64,000 bases of DNA from Paenibacillus sp. 19GGS1-52 (GTDB taxonomy: Bacteria; Bacillota; Bacilli; Paenibacillales; Paenibacillaceae). The stretch is taken from positions 3,286,001 to 3,350,000 of the forward strand of contig NZ_CP059724.1 in the NCBI RefSeq assembly GCF_022369515.1. The letters run 5' to 3'. This document shows positions 27,777 through 36,195 of this stretch, one piece after another (position 1 is the stretch's first letter; each line of letters opens with the position of its first letter). A model generated the notes under the pieces. That model ran no database searches and was not told where the DNA came from. It saw only the letters and a list, made by a program, of their open reading frames with translations. Made by a program: the position numbers and the translations under genes.

Positions 27777-29194
27777 TTAAAAAGGGGATGCGCAGACAGA
27801 TCGTACTGCACTATATACTTGTAGTCTCTTTAGCGCTTCTCCTGGTGGAAGTTATCTTTTTGCTTGCGATTCGAACGAATTATTACGACAGTGTATATAA
27901 CAAAATCACGACGCACTTCAGTGCGGCTGAATATTTCCAGAAATATCAAATTTCGGATGAGCATGCTCCATTTCAGTTACAGGACCTGCTGGACAGGTTT
28001 ACGCTGAGCAATGCAGAGCTGGAAGTGCTGACGTTAAAAGGTGATATGGTCACCAGTTCTACCGGTTTTCAGCCAGACCGCACTATTACAACCAGCGATG
28101 TTCCCGAAGCAGCAGGTGGCAGCATCGGTCGTTGGGTAGGCAAACAGCCTGGCACCAATGAGAGTGTGATGGCGGTTTCCAAAATACTGCAAATCCACGG
28201 CCGTGATGCTTATATCCTTAGGTACCTCACTTCAGTTGAAGGTATTAACGAAGACCTGCTGAATCTTACTCTGTTGTCAATTGGTATCGGAGTCGCAGTA
28301 CTGGCCATAGTTGTTCTGTTCAGCTTCGGGCTGGCTAACTCTATAGTAAAGCCGCTCAATAATATTACGGCGGTCTCGGCGCAGATGGCCAAGGGCAGAT
28401 TTAATACCCGTATTAAAGGAAATTACAAATATGAGATTGCTGATTTGGCGGCTACGCTTAATTATATGGCCGAGGAAATTGTGCGCAGCAATCAGACCAA
28501 GGATGACTTTATTTCCTCAATCTCGCATGAGCTTCGTACACCGCTGACCAGTATCAAAGGCTGGAGCGAGACCTTAATCTCAGGTGGATATGATCCGGAA
28601 GAAACAAAGCTTGGTATGGGGATTATCTCCAGAGAAAGCGATCGGTTGATTGGTCTGGTAGAAGAGATACTGGATTTCTCCAAGCTGCAGCAGAATGAGA
28701 TGAAGCTTTCAATCGGCATTGTGAATGTTAAGGTACTGCTGCAAGAGACGATCCTTAACATTTGGGCAAAAGCAGAGAAAAAGCGGATTGTATTACTGCT
28801 TGAATGCGACGAAGCGATCTATGTCAAAGGGGATGCCAATCGGCTGAAACAAGTATTTCTAAATCTAGTTGATAATGCGGTGAAGTTTTCCCACGAAGAT
28901 TCCAGCATCGTACTCACCGCACAGCGCTTTTCAGCAAGTGAGATTGCCATTATTGTTCGTGATAGTGGAATTGGTATTAGTGACGACCATATTTCCAGAG
29001 TAAGAGACCGCTTTTTTCAGGTGGATGCTTTAAATGGGGGAACTGGACTTGGACTGGCGATCTCCCAGCAGTTGGTTGAGCTTCATCATGGCAAGATTGA
29101 AATGAATAGTGAGATTGGCAAAGGAACGCAGGTCACCGTCATCTTGCCTCTAACAGATGAACTCCCCGTTTCAGTTTCAATGATAACCACTTAG
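27773..29194 (+). CDS. Sensor histidine kinase
   Basis: A 473-residue membrane kinase. Helix 1 is near residues 13-33, followed by an extracellular sensor loop of about 135 residues. Helix 2 is near residues 165-185 (TLLSIGIGVAVLAIVVLF), then HAMP. The HisKA domain carries phospho-acceptor His252 in ISHELRTPLTS. The ATPase domain has the N box (NLVDNAVKFS), the G1 box (VRDSGIGIS) and G2 box (GGTGLGLAI). The start is ATG 27773, overlapping the regulator stop; a longer frame starting at 27737 lies inside the regulator gene and has no site. It is paired with the regulator just upstream. Confidence 0.93.
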   Translation: MIKKGMRRQIVLHYILVVSLALLLVEVIFLLAIRTNYYDSVYNKITTHFSAAEYFQKYQISDEHAPFQLQDLLDRFTLSNAELEVLTLKGDMVTSSTGFQPDRTITTSDVPEAAGGSIGRWVGKQPGTNESVMAVSKILQIHGRDAYILRYLTSVEGINEDLLNLTLLSIGIGVAVLAIVVLFSFGLANSIVKPLNNITAVSAQMAKGRFNTRIKGNYKYEIADLAATLNYMAEEIVRSNQTKDDFISSISHELRTPLTSIKGWSETLISGGYDPEETKLGMGIISRESDRLIGLVEEILDFSKLQQNEMKLSIGIVNVKVLLQETILNIWAKAEKKRIVLLLECDEAIYVKGDANRLKQVFLNLVDNAVKFSHEDSSIVLTAQRFSASEIAIIVRDSGIGISDDHISRVRDRFFQVDALNGGTGLGLAISQQLVELHHGKIEMNSEIGKGTQVTVILPLTDELPVSVSMITT

Positions 29195-29205
29195 GAGGCG
29201 AAGAA

Positions 29206-29784
29206 ATGAATGTGCAGGCTTCCGGATACACTCATTCTCCGCATAGCTCAATTAGCATTATTCGCGCAGATATCGATCGAGTGGGAGATGTCCTGAAGCT
29301 GCTGCGAGAAGCAGCGTTGTGGATGGAGAGCAAGGGAATTAAGCAATGGTCACCCACTCAATTTAATGAGCTGGATATTGCCGGATACTTTAAGGATAGA
29401 CAGGTTTATATGGCTTTGGATGGTGAGAATGTAGCTGGAATGTTCACCTTGCAGTTCAGTGATCCACAGTACTGGGGCAGCAGAAATGATGAATCCTACG
29501 CTTATTTGCATCGGCTGGCTGTGGCGGGTTCCTATCGCGGTGTGGGGCTCGGGCAAAGAATGCTTATAAATGCTTCTGCATGGGCTAAGGAGTTAGGCTG
29601 CACAGCACTTAGATTGGATACTGTTGCGCACAATATAAAGTTGAACCGTTATTATCAGAGCTTGGGCTTTCACTACATGGGTACGAATGATATGGGCGGG
29701 GGTCGATTAGTTAACCTGTATGAGCATTTTGAGGACAACGCTGACCATAACGAGATTATTCTCCGAGAGGACTTTAAATATTGA
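29206..29784 (+). CDS. GNAT-family N-acetyltransferase
   Basis: A 192-residue acetyltransferase. The acetyl-CoA-binding motif A reads HRLAVAGSYRGVGLGQRML around residue 110, and motif B is NRYYQSLGFHYMG. It follows the kinase gene by 11 bp with a strong AGGAGG site, so it is likely the last gene of the ATPase-lipoprotein-two-component cluster. The acceptor is unknown. Confidence 0.85.
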   Translation: MNVQASGYTHSPHSSISIIRADIDRVGDVLKLLREAALWMESKGIKQWSPTQFNELDIAGYFKDRQVYMALDGENVAGMFTLQFSDPQYWGSRNDESYAYLHRLAVAGSYRGVGLGQRMLINASAWAKELGCTALRLDTVAHNIKLNRYYQSLGFHYMGTNDMGGGRLVNLYEHFEDNADHNEIILREDFKY

Positions 29785-29950
29785 AAAGCTGTAGTCTCTC
29801 GCTGGATTTCTGAAGCAGTGGGTAAGGTCCTTACTTGCTTATTCCCCTGAACGAATTATATGACCGGCGCTAACTTCCCAGGCAAAGCAACGTAGCAGGT
29901 CCGTAAGTAATATCAGCCTTGTGGCTATTGACAGCGTTTTGCAAGAATAT

Positions 29951-30166
29951 TAGGTGGTTGTTTATCCTGAGCATTAGGTGCGGGGGATTGGACGGAGAAT
30001 AGTGAATGAGCTGCTGAGGATTGCTAGCCTAAAACTACCAGTGTCAGGTTCCAGAAAAACTGTCTTAAATAATTTTTTGCATGATCCTATTGTAAACTCT
30101 GTGTATTCTTATTCCGATATCTCTAAAATCACATATATGGAATTTGAAAGTCCGTATATAGAATAA
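29951..30166 (+). pseudogene. Remnant of a GNAT acetyltransferase gene
   Basis: Reading through a stop codon (TAG 29975-29977), the translation gives VVVYPEH then VRGIGRRIVNELLRIA. This matches the core acetyl-CoA motif of GNAT enzymes (PEHRGKGIGRRL-type). The frame is closed upstream by another stop at 29951, and no N-terminal part was recognised. The remaining 62 codons end at 30166. It looks like a decayed gene at the left edge of the insertion-sequence island. Confidence 0.45.
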
Positions 30167-30257
30167 AAGTGTATACAGTGGGAAGGAATACTTTTACGCT
30201 GTATACACCTTGGGCATTGGGCAAAAATATTACAATGTTCCGAATGGGGATTTTTAT

Positions 30258-31682
30258 GGTATATATATTCGGTTCATTGCCGTAATCAGTGCTTGACGAA
30301 GTGACCAAAGGATGAATATGGAAAAACATCTGCTACTCCTGTATTTTTGTAAGTCTCACCCAACAATAAAAAAGGAATAAACAGATGCAGATCCAGTATA
30401 TCAATGAAATGCTCGACATACCAGAGCTACAACTTCGTCAAATTCGGTCCATGGTTACCGATGAAATTCACATCGAAGTCATTCCACGCAGCTATAAACA
30501 ATATGCCCCCTGTGCAAGTCCGACCAGAACGTCATTCGCAAGGGAAGTAATGGTATGCGGACGGTAAGGCATTTGCCAATGTTTGCGAAAAAAACATTTC
30601 TACATGTGCCTTCCATCCGGTTGTCCTGTACCACTTGCGAAGCCGGATTTGGATGGTCCTATGAATTTGTAGGACCCAAGCAGCGCTACAGTTGGCATTT
30701 TCGTTCTCATACCGTCGAACAAGCGCTGGGATCAACGGCTGCACATAGCGCCCGCATGCAGCAACTACCTGCCAGCAGCGAACAGCGCATTCATAACGAG
30801 GCTGTTCCCATGGAGTGCGAACGCATCGAGAAGCAGGTGTGGACTGAAGCAAAAGAAATGTCCAATCTGATTTTAGGTGTCGATGATTTTGCCATTCGAA
30901 AAGGTCATACGTACACTACCGGTATCCATAATCTCAAAGGTGAGACGATGCTGGACCTGCCTTCGGGTCGAAAGCTGAACGACTTGCGGGCATATGCTAA
31001 CACACATCCAGAATTTCTTCAGTTGAATCCCAAAGCGGTCATCATGGTTTTAGCCCAGGTGTATGATACTTGGATCAGCGAATGCTTTCCTCATGCAATT
31101 CGCATTGCAGATCGGTTTTATGTTCACGGTTATGTGATCAACAGCGTGCAGGAGGTCCGAAAAACCATTCAGCATACACTATCACCACGGGCTGGGCTTA
31201 CCTAAAAGCCCATCATCGCTTGCTTAATCCACCCGCGGAATCGCTGGAAGTGGAGAGCCGGACGCGACTGGAGATGTTGTAGAGATGTTGTTAACCTTCT
31301 CCCCGCTGCTTCGCAGCGCCTGGGAATGGAAGGAAGCATTCACGACTTGGTATGACTGTTCGCCGAGCTTTAGCATTGCCAAACTGGGATTTGAGCGTTG
31401 ATGTGAGCAAGGCAAGATGATGGATCATCATCCTGCTGTTCGTAGCAGCTTAAAGACGATGCGTAGTTGGAACATTGAAATCGTAAACTATCATCAATGC
31501 CAGTGGACAAACGCAACGGTAGAAGGTCGACACAATCGCATTAAAGCCTTCTAGCGTCGTCATTTCTTTACGCAAAATCGAATCCGCTATAATGCAGGTA
31601 TTCTCATTGATTGTAACCTCAATCGAATGTTGGGCTGATAGTCAAGCACTGATTTTGAGTTTGAGCCTAGGAGTTATATACC
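30258..31682 (+). mobile_element. ISL3-family insertion sequence, degenerate
   Basis: Imperfect terminal inverted repeats of about 40 bp border the element. The inner 14 bp, AATCAGTGCTTGAC, are identical at 30284-30297 and, inverted, at 31641-31654. The outer ends share GGTATATA (30258-30265; inverted, finishing at 31682). The body is a broken transposase gene of ISL3 type. I found no 8-bp target duplication, which fits an old insertion with decayed flanks. Confidence 0.7.
30385..31638 (+). pseudogene. ISL3-family transposase, multiply frameshifted
   Basis: The N-terminal piece at 30385-30567 continues in another frame from about 30555 to 31205. That part contains VPSIRLSCTTCEAGFGW (zinc-finger region), the helix-turn-helix region, and the DDE-type core DDFAIRKGHTYTTGIHNLK. 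A further shift near 31200 leads to YLKAHHRLLNPP and later to WTNATVEGRHNRIKAF followed by a stop and RRHFFTQNRIRYNAG. At least three frameshifts or stops are present, so it cannot make a working transposase. Confidence 0.8.
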
Positions 31683-31730
31683 GCATGATAAAATAATTTT
31701 TAATTAAAATTTAATGCACATTAAGGAGCA

Positions 31731-32309
31731 CTAAAACTGGTCAGAATATTGTGAAACTTCCCACACTCCATTTTTCTTTTTCATCTTAAATACAGACACT
31801 CCTACGTATTCTTTGCCTGTAGGTCTGGGATAATCACTAATCGCCTCTGACTCACCGGGAATCTCATAGTACATGGCTTCAATTGAAAATGAACCATCCG
31901 TTTCATTTCCAAGCGGCTTTAGGCTTAAAATCACCCGATTCTGATCTAGAAAAGACAATCCCAATTCTTCTTTTATACGATTCTTCTGTATCCATTTTTT
32001 TATTTTGTCCATCATTTGCTTTTGTTCTTCTGTATTGTATTGACATGCAGGAATCACCTTACTGAGTTCGTTCAAAATACTTTCAGATTCGCGTACATAT
32101 TGCGGAAACAGATTTTTTAATCCAGTTATAAGTTCCGCTTTACTCTCTGACTCTTTCTTAATAACAGTATTTTCATTTCTGAGTACTTCTGCTTCGGAGG
32201 TTAATTGTTTTATTTCTGTCGATTTGGAATTTAGATTGTACCCCATTGAACCCACTGCAACGACAGCAACGATGATGCCACTAATAATCCACGTGTATTT
32301 CTTCCACAT
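31731..32309 (-). CDS. Membrane-anchored coiled-coil protein of unknown function
   Basis: A 192-residue protein I do not recognise. A single N-terminal membrane helix (residues 6-25, YTWIISGIIVAVVAVGSMGY) is followed by a heptad-rich stretch to about residue 65 (LTSEAEVLRNENTVIKKESESKAEL). A globular C-terminal half of mixed beta character follows. The topology predicts a bulk outside the cell. It lies downstream of the amidase-domain gene on the same strand, with 90 bp and an inverted repeat between them. The ATG has AGTTTTGAACTGAG upstream, a poor ribosome site. Cargo of the island is a reasonable guess. Confidence 0.6.
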   Translation of the reverse strand: MWKKYTWIISGIIVAVVAVGSMGYNLNSKSTEIKQLTSEAEVLRNENTVIKKESESKAELITGLKNLFPQYVRESESILNELSKVIPACQYNTEEQKQMMDKIKKWIQKNRIKEELGLSFLDQNRVILSLKPLGNETDGSFSIEAMYYEIPGESEAISDYPRPTGKEYVGVSVFKMKKKNGVWEVSQYSDQF

Positions 32310-32337
32310 CTCAGTTCAAAACTCCCCTGTAAGTGAG

Positions 32338-32393
32338 TTAATTACTTCACCGCTGAAGTAAAAAATAAGATACCCCAGTGGTGAAGCAATTAA
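32338..32393. repeat. Interrupted inverted repeat between two island genes
   Basis: TTAATTACTTCACC at 32338-32351 pairs with GGTGAAGCAATTAA at 32380-32393 with one mismatch. Inside the left arm ACTTCACCGCTGAAGT is itself a small hairpin. It may end the amidase transcript or lower expression of the next gene. A T-rich run follows on the minus strand only within the loop. Confidence 0.5.
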
Positions 32394-32399
32394 TTTATT

Positions 32400-33584
32400 T
32401 TACTGCCCAGTATTCCATTTATTACCTGTAATATGAACAAACTGCATGTTAGAAGGGGCAGATGTTCCGCCGTAGAGTGCTTTAAGGTTTTTATCCAGTT
32501 GGTTATTGGTATGTGCACTTATATAAAGATCACCATAATTAACCACTCCATTTGCATCATTGTCTACAATCTTGGTCACGAGCAATACATGACCTGGGAC
32601 ATAAACATAATCACCTACTTGGATATTTGTTGGTAAACTAGATGCAGTTCCCTGCAAACCATAACTGTTATTAGTATAATTGCTGGTAACCCAATTGTAA
32701 AAATATGATGTACCTGTCCAATACCAAGTTGTAGCTTCTCCTGTGAGATTTGCCCACCAATAGCTATTCATAGGGTAAGCTTTGGTAGAGCTAACTCTTC
32801 CCCCCAAGCCATACCAAACAGATTGTGATACAAAATTCTGGCAATCTGTATCGCCATAAGTTTTGAACTGCGAAGTATTATAGTAAGCTGTTGATGTCGT
32901 TCCCGAAGAATCAGTATGTGATCTTGCGTAGCTTACCGCATTGGCCCGTTTAGTGGAATCATAACTATCAAAGTAATCCCCTGGAATAGATAGGACGCCA
33001 ATACTCTCGTTCAATTCATTTGTAGTTGTAGTCTTAGACTGATCCTGAGTAGTTGTCAGATCAGAAAAATCCGTTCCATAATCATACAATTTTTTAAATT
33101 CATCGCTATAGTTATCCTCCGTAATAAGCCACTCATCATTATTTTTTGCCAAGCTAATGCTATGTTGTACTCTAGTCACTGAACTCTCATCTAGAAAGTT
33201 ATAATCGATACTCTCAACAAGTGTGACTTCTACCTGTGCTTCATCCGAGTTCACATTAACAGAATTAAATTCAAAAGCATTTGTGAAATTTTTCACTTCG
33301 GTACCCGCGTTGTTCTGTTCTTCAATTAAATAATTTGTCTTGTCTGTTTCATACGATAATAGTTGAGAACCTTCTTGTGAGTCTAAATTAATTAGTTGGT
33401 TTAATTCATCTAATTTCGAGGGATCTTTTATTTTTATAGACTCTGCTAATGAATTAAAATATTTTTGTATAACTCCTTGTATTTCAACTGTATCCTGAGA
33501 TGTAGAAAAATCGGTGGGGCTGGCTAATGCTACACTGGAAGACATAAATAAGAATACTAGCATCGTGCTTACAATTTTCCTCAT
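32400..33584 (-). CDS. Secreted amidase-domain protein (Amidase_6 type)
   Basis: A 394-residue exported protein. A Sec signal peptide covers residues 1-21 (MRKIVSTMLVFLFMSSSVALA). An N-terminal region of about 180 residues has no recognised domain but alternates short strands and polar helices. The C-terminal putative amidase domain starts at YDSTKRANAVSYARSH. It contains the nucleophile region DTDCQNFVSQSVW and the His region VGDYVYVPGHVLLVTKI, ending with YISAHTNNQLDKNL. Such papain/NlpC-fold domains are found in wall-associated or protein-modifying hydrolases; the target here is unknown. The start follows AGGAGGAAAT. Palindromes lie just upstream. It is flanked on both sides by insertion-sequence remnants. 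Confidence 0.8.
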   Translation of the reverse strand: MRKIVSTMLVFLFMSSSVALASPTDFSTSQDTVEIQGVIQKYFNSLAESIKIKDPSKLDELNQLINLDSQEGSQLLSYETDKTNYLIEEQNNAGTEVKNFTNAFEFNSVNVNSDEAQVEVTLVESIDYNFLDESSVTRVQHSISLAKNNDEWLITEDNYSDEFKKLYDYGTDFSDLTTTQDQSKTTTTNELNESIGVLSIPGDYFDSYDSTKRANAVSYARSHTDSSGTTSTAYYNTSQFKTYGDTDCQNFVSQSVWYGLGGRVSSTKAYPMNSYWWANLTGEATTWYWTGTSYFYNWVTSNYTNNSYGLQGTASSLPTNIQVGDYVYVPGHVLLVTKIVDNDANGVVNYGDLYISAHTNNQLDKNLKALYGGTSAPSNMQFVHITGNKWNTGQ

Positions 33585-33645
33585 ACATATTTCCTCCTAA
33601 TTTTTAATAGTTAACTAGCAACTCAACAAATTGACGAATTAATAC

Positions 33646-33710
33646 CTGCTGGCCAGCAGACAGAATACAAATATTCCAAATAATGTATTCTGTAGAATAT
33701 TATAATATCC
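33646..33710. promoter_or_regulatory. Cluster of three palindromes upstream of the amidase-domain gene
   Basis: CTGCTGGCCAGCAG (33646-33659) is a perfect 14-bp palindrome. Directly next to it ACAGAATACA (33660-33669) and TGTATTCTGT (33684-33693) form a perfect 10-bp inverted repeat. Then GAATATTATAATATCC (33695-33710) is nearly palindromic and contains a minus-strand TATAAT-like box. The cluster lies 62-126 bp before the gene start on the minus strand, where operators or a structured leader would sit. Confidence 0.5.
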
Positions 33711-33761
33711 TATTATAAAACAATCAATATTTTTTTAGAAATGGGGATATTCTATTTTATA

Positions 33762-34073
33762 TAAAACCAGATTGGAGATTTCTTTCAATTCGGTCCATAC
33801 GGGCTTTTCGATACGTTCGTACTCCACCGGAATATACATGTGCTGTATGGTACTGTAGGTAGTTGCTTGCATGCGAGCACTATATGCAGCTGTTGATCCA
33901 GCGCTTGTTCGACGTTATGGGAACGAAAAAGCCAGCTGTAGCGCTGCTTGGGTCCGACAAATTCATAGAACCATCTAAATTCGGCTTCTCAAGTGGTGCA
34001 GGACTACCAGATGGAATGCACATGCAGAAATGTTTCTTCGCAAAAACGGGCAAATGCCTTACCGTCCGAATAA
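33762..34073 (-). pseudogene. Fragment of a second ISL3-family transposase
   Basis: Read on the minus strand, this matches the middle of the first ISL3 transposase (the YEFVGPKQRYSW region, the VEQAL region and the segment before the DDE core). One 66-nt stretch compared by eye differs at about 13 positions, so it is a related but different element. It has stops in every frame, lacks both ends, and is in the opposite orientation to the first copy. Confidence 0.7.
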
Positions 34074-34206
34074 AGGACGCTCGTATTGAAAATTGAGGTT
34101 AAGAGCGAATAGGGAAAACAGGAAATATATAAGACGCATCTAAGAAAATAACATACCGCGAAATGGGGTAATTATGCTGTAACCTCATCTCAAGGTGGCG
34201 ATAAAA

Positions 34207-35184
34207 ATGAAGACTACAGAAAACGAACGTTTGAATGAAGCCATGAAACGCACAGCCGATAAACGTTTCTATGAAAGATACTTGGCGGTCCGTCTTCGCC
34301 TCGAAGGCCACTCGTTTGCTCAGATTAGCTAGTTGCTGGGACGTCTTCGCCAAACGATAAGTGTCTATTGGCAAAGCTATCAAGAAGAAGGCTTGGCGGG
34401 TTTGGAAATGGATCATTCTTCCAGACATCCGCCTAAACTCACGGAGGAGCAGCGTAGACAGCTGGCGGGTATGCTGGAACACCAGCAACCCGTGGATGTG
34501 GGGTTCGAGGCCGCTATACTTAGCCGCTTCCTCTAGTGGCCGAATAGATTAAGCGAGAATTTGGCCAGGTCATGAGCGTACGTGGGATTAGTGCCATGCT
34601 CAAACGGATGGAGTTCAGTTTCACAAAAGCAACCTATTCGCTGGCCAAAGCCGACGAGATCGATCATCTGCTGTTTGAAAACGAATCGATGATACGTTCC
34701 CTATCAGGCGCTGCAATATAATTGGTTTCCGCGGGGGCGACAGCGCTAAGTACCCACGTACGGAAAGCATGAAGGTGCCAAGTTAATTGGAGCCACTAAC
34801 TACGAAACTGGGCAAGTGCATCACCGGGAAGAAGAAAAAGCAGACGTAGCGGCATGGATTCGATTTCTCCTCAATCTTCAAAATGCGTATCCAAGCGGGA
34901 GAATTGCGATGATTTTGGATAATAGCCGGATTCACCATGCCGCAGAACTGCAGCCTTTTTTGAAGAAGCATCCCCACTTACATTTGGTATTTCTACCGCC
35001 GTATAGCCCGAATCTCAATCCGGTAGAAGGGTTTATGGCTATGGTTAAAAGCAGACGTAGTGAACAACGTCTTTTTTTGAGAAATTTTACCGAATCAAGC
35101 TGCATGTCGGTCAATTTTATGAAGCGAGTCAACAAGCACCCAATAGACACGGTTGATCGTCTGTTAATTAGGATTAAATCTTAA
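34207..35184 (+). pseudogene. IS630-family transposase, degenerate
   Basis: Starts with MKTTENERLNEAMKRTADKR and a helix-turn-helix (RLEGHSFAQIS, then a TAG stop, LLGRLRQTISVYWQSYQEEG). Further stops and shifts follow through 34540-34790. The C-terminal DDE part is readable: MILDNSRIHHAAELQPFL and VFLPPYSPNLNPVEGFMAMVK, the classic IS630/Tc1-mariner signature. ATACCGC occurs at both outer edges (about 34155; inverted at about 35188) and may mark the element ends. No intact frame remains. Confidence 0.75.
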
Positions 35185-35392
35185 TTGCGGTATATATAGA
35201 CATAAATTTTTTTAATACACATTAAATGTGCTTCTTTAAGTGGCTGCAGTTTCTGAGTTCTCAGCACAGAGAATTTAGAAAACTTCGGACTATTAATCAT
35301 ATAATGGTTGAAGAATATACCAATTAATGATATTATATGTTTTTTAAGTAATTTTATGGAATAATAAAACTATTAAAGGGAGAAAATGAAAA
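35185..35392 (+). other. AT-rich intergenic region between the IS630 remnant and a small secreted gene
   Basis: About 200 bp, strongly AT-rich. Near 35213-35231 there is a short palindromic ACACATTAAATGTGC. No convincing promoter pair or gene was found. Confidence 0.3.
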
Positions 35393-35758
35393 ATGAAAAA
35401 AAATTGGATTTCTTTTCTACTTCTATTTGTTTTAATGGTTTCATTGGGAACTGAAGCCTTTGCAGCGAACGGGGAAACCGGAGCTCCTGTTACTGGAGAC
35501 ACCAAATTAACATCACCAATTTCTGGTCAACATCAATATGGAAAGTTAGAGGCTGAACTCCGCAGTGGAACTTATGATGTCGATGTAACTTTAATGGAAC
35601 TCACACCGACAGGATGGGTAGGCATATATATATTGACAGCAACTAATGCTAATCGCGCTGTTAGTGTCAATTATTACTTAGAAGGAGGAAAGCAGTATAG
35701 GTTACAAGTGAAGTCTCAAAGTAGCGGATGGGGTCATCTTTATAATTATATTCCTTAA
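35393..35758 (+). CDS. Small secreted protein of unknown function
   Basis: A 121-residue exported protein with a clear Sec signal peptide (MKKNWISFLLLFVLMVSLG, likely cut after AFA at residue 24). The mature 97 residues are rich in Ser/Thr/Gly and beta-prone (HQYGKLEAELRSGTYDVDVTLMEL, GGKQYRLQVKSQSSGW). This resembles small PPC-like or jelly-roll beta-sandwich domains, but I cannot name a family. A GGGAG site lies 11 bp upstream. A strong hairpin follows. It is the only intact gene between the IS630 and IS110 remnants. Confidence 0.65.
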   Translation: MKKNWISFLLLFVLMVSLGTEAFAANGETGAPVTGDTKLTSPISGQHQYGKLEAELRSGTYDVDVTLMELTPTGWVGIYILTATNANRAVSVNYYLEGGKQYRLQVKSQSSGWGHLYNYIP

Positions 35759-35829
35759 AGATTAAACTCTTAGAAAATTCACAAATTAAACAGCAGTAAT
35801 TACGAATTAAAAAGAATATATATACATCC

Positions 35830-35860
35830 AACAGGTCGCTGAAAAGCGACCTGTTAGCTT
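35830..35860 (+). terminator. Hairpin after the small secreted gene
   Basis: AACAGGTCGCT pairs perfectly with AGCGACCTGTT around a GAAA tetraloop. The trailing T tract is short (AGCTTT), so termination is likely but not certain. Confidence 0.6.
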
Positions 35861-36195
35861 TCAAACAACCCGAAAGGAGTCATCCACATGATTTTTGTTT
35901 AGCCCTATCATTGATCCCAAAAGCGAGGATCATAAAGTATTACTATAGATCTATAGCGTAACAGCAAACCTAGAAATTTTAAAGATGCGACAGTCTACAA
36001 AATACTCCATATTTGGTTCGGTGAATCGTGATGGGCATATCAAAAGTAGCTCTTACCGACAACCCTGTGCAATCGTGATCTAAACGGATCAAAACATGAA
36101 TTGAACAGCGCAAGAGCACGATGCGCAAATTTTTTGGACATCTTAATCCTGCGATAATACTCGTTTTCCCTAAATAGGACGAAAATAATCACTTG
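35861..36195. other. Unassigned region before the IS110 remnant
   Basis: About 335 bp with no open frame and no recognised RNA. It may contain the decayed first third of the IS110 transposase gene, but I could not match it convincingly (a weak match reads FFGHLNPAIILVFPK before a stop). Confidence 0.3.

Noticed and set aside
29978..30166. A 62-codon reading frame as a real small gene.
   Set aside because: It only makes sense as the continuation of a GNAT motif read through a stop codon, so it was listed as a remnant.
30258..34073. The two ISL3 copies facing each other as arms of a composite transposon carrying the amidase-domain gene.
   Set aside because: The right copy is an internal fragment without ends, and it differs from the left copy at about 13 of 66 compared positions. 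The arms are different elements, and both are dead.
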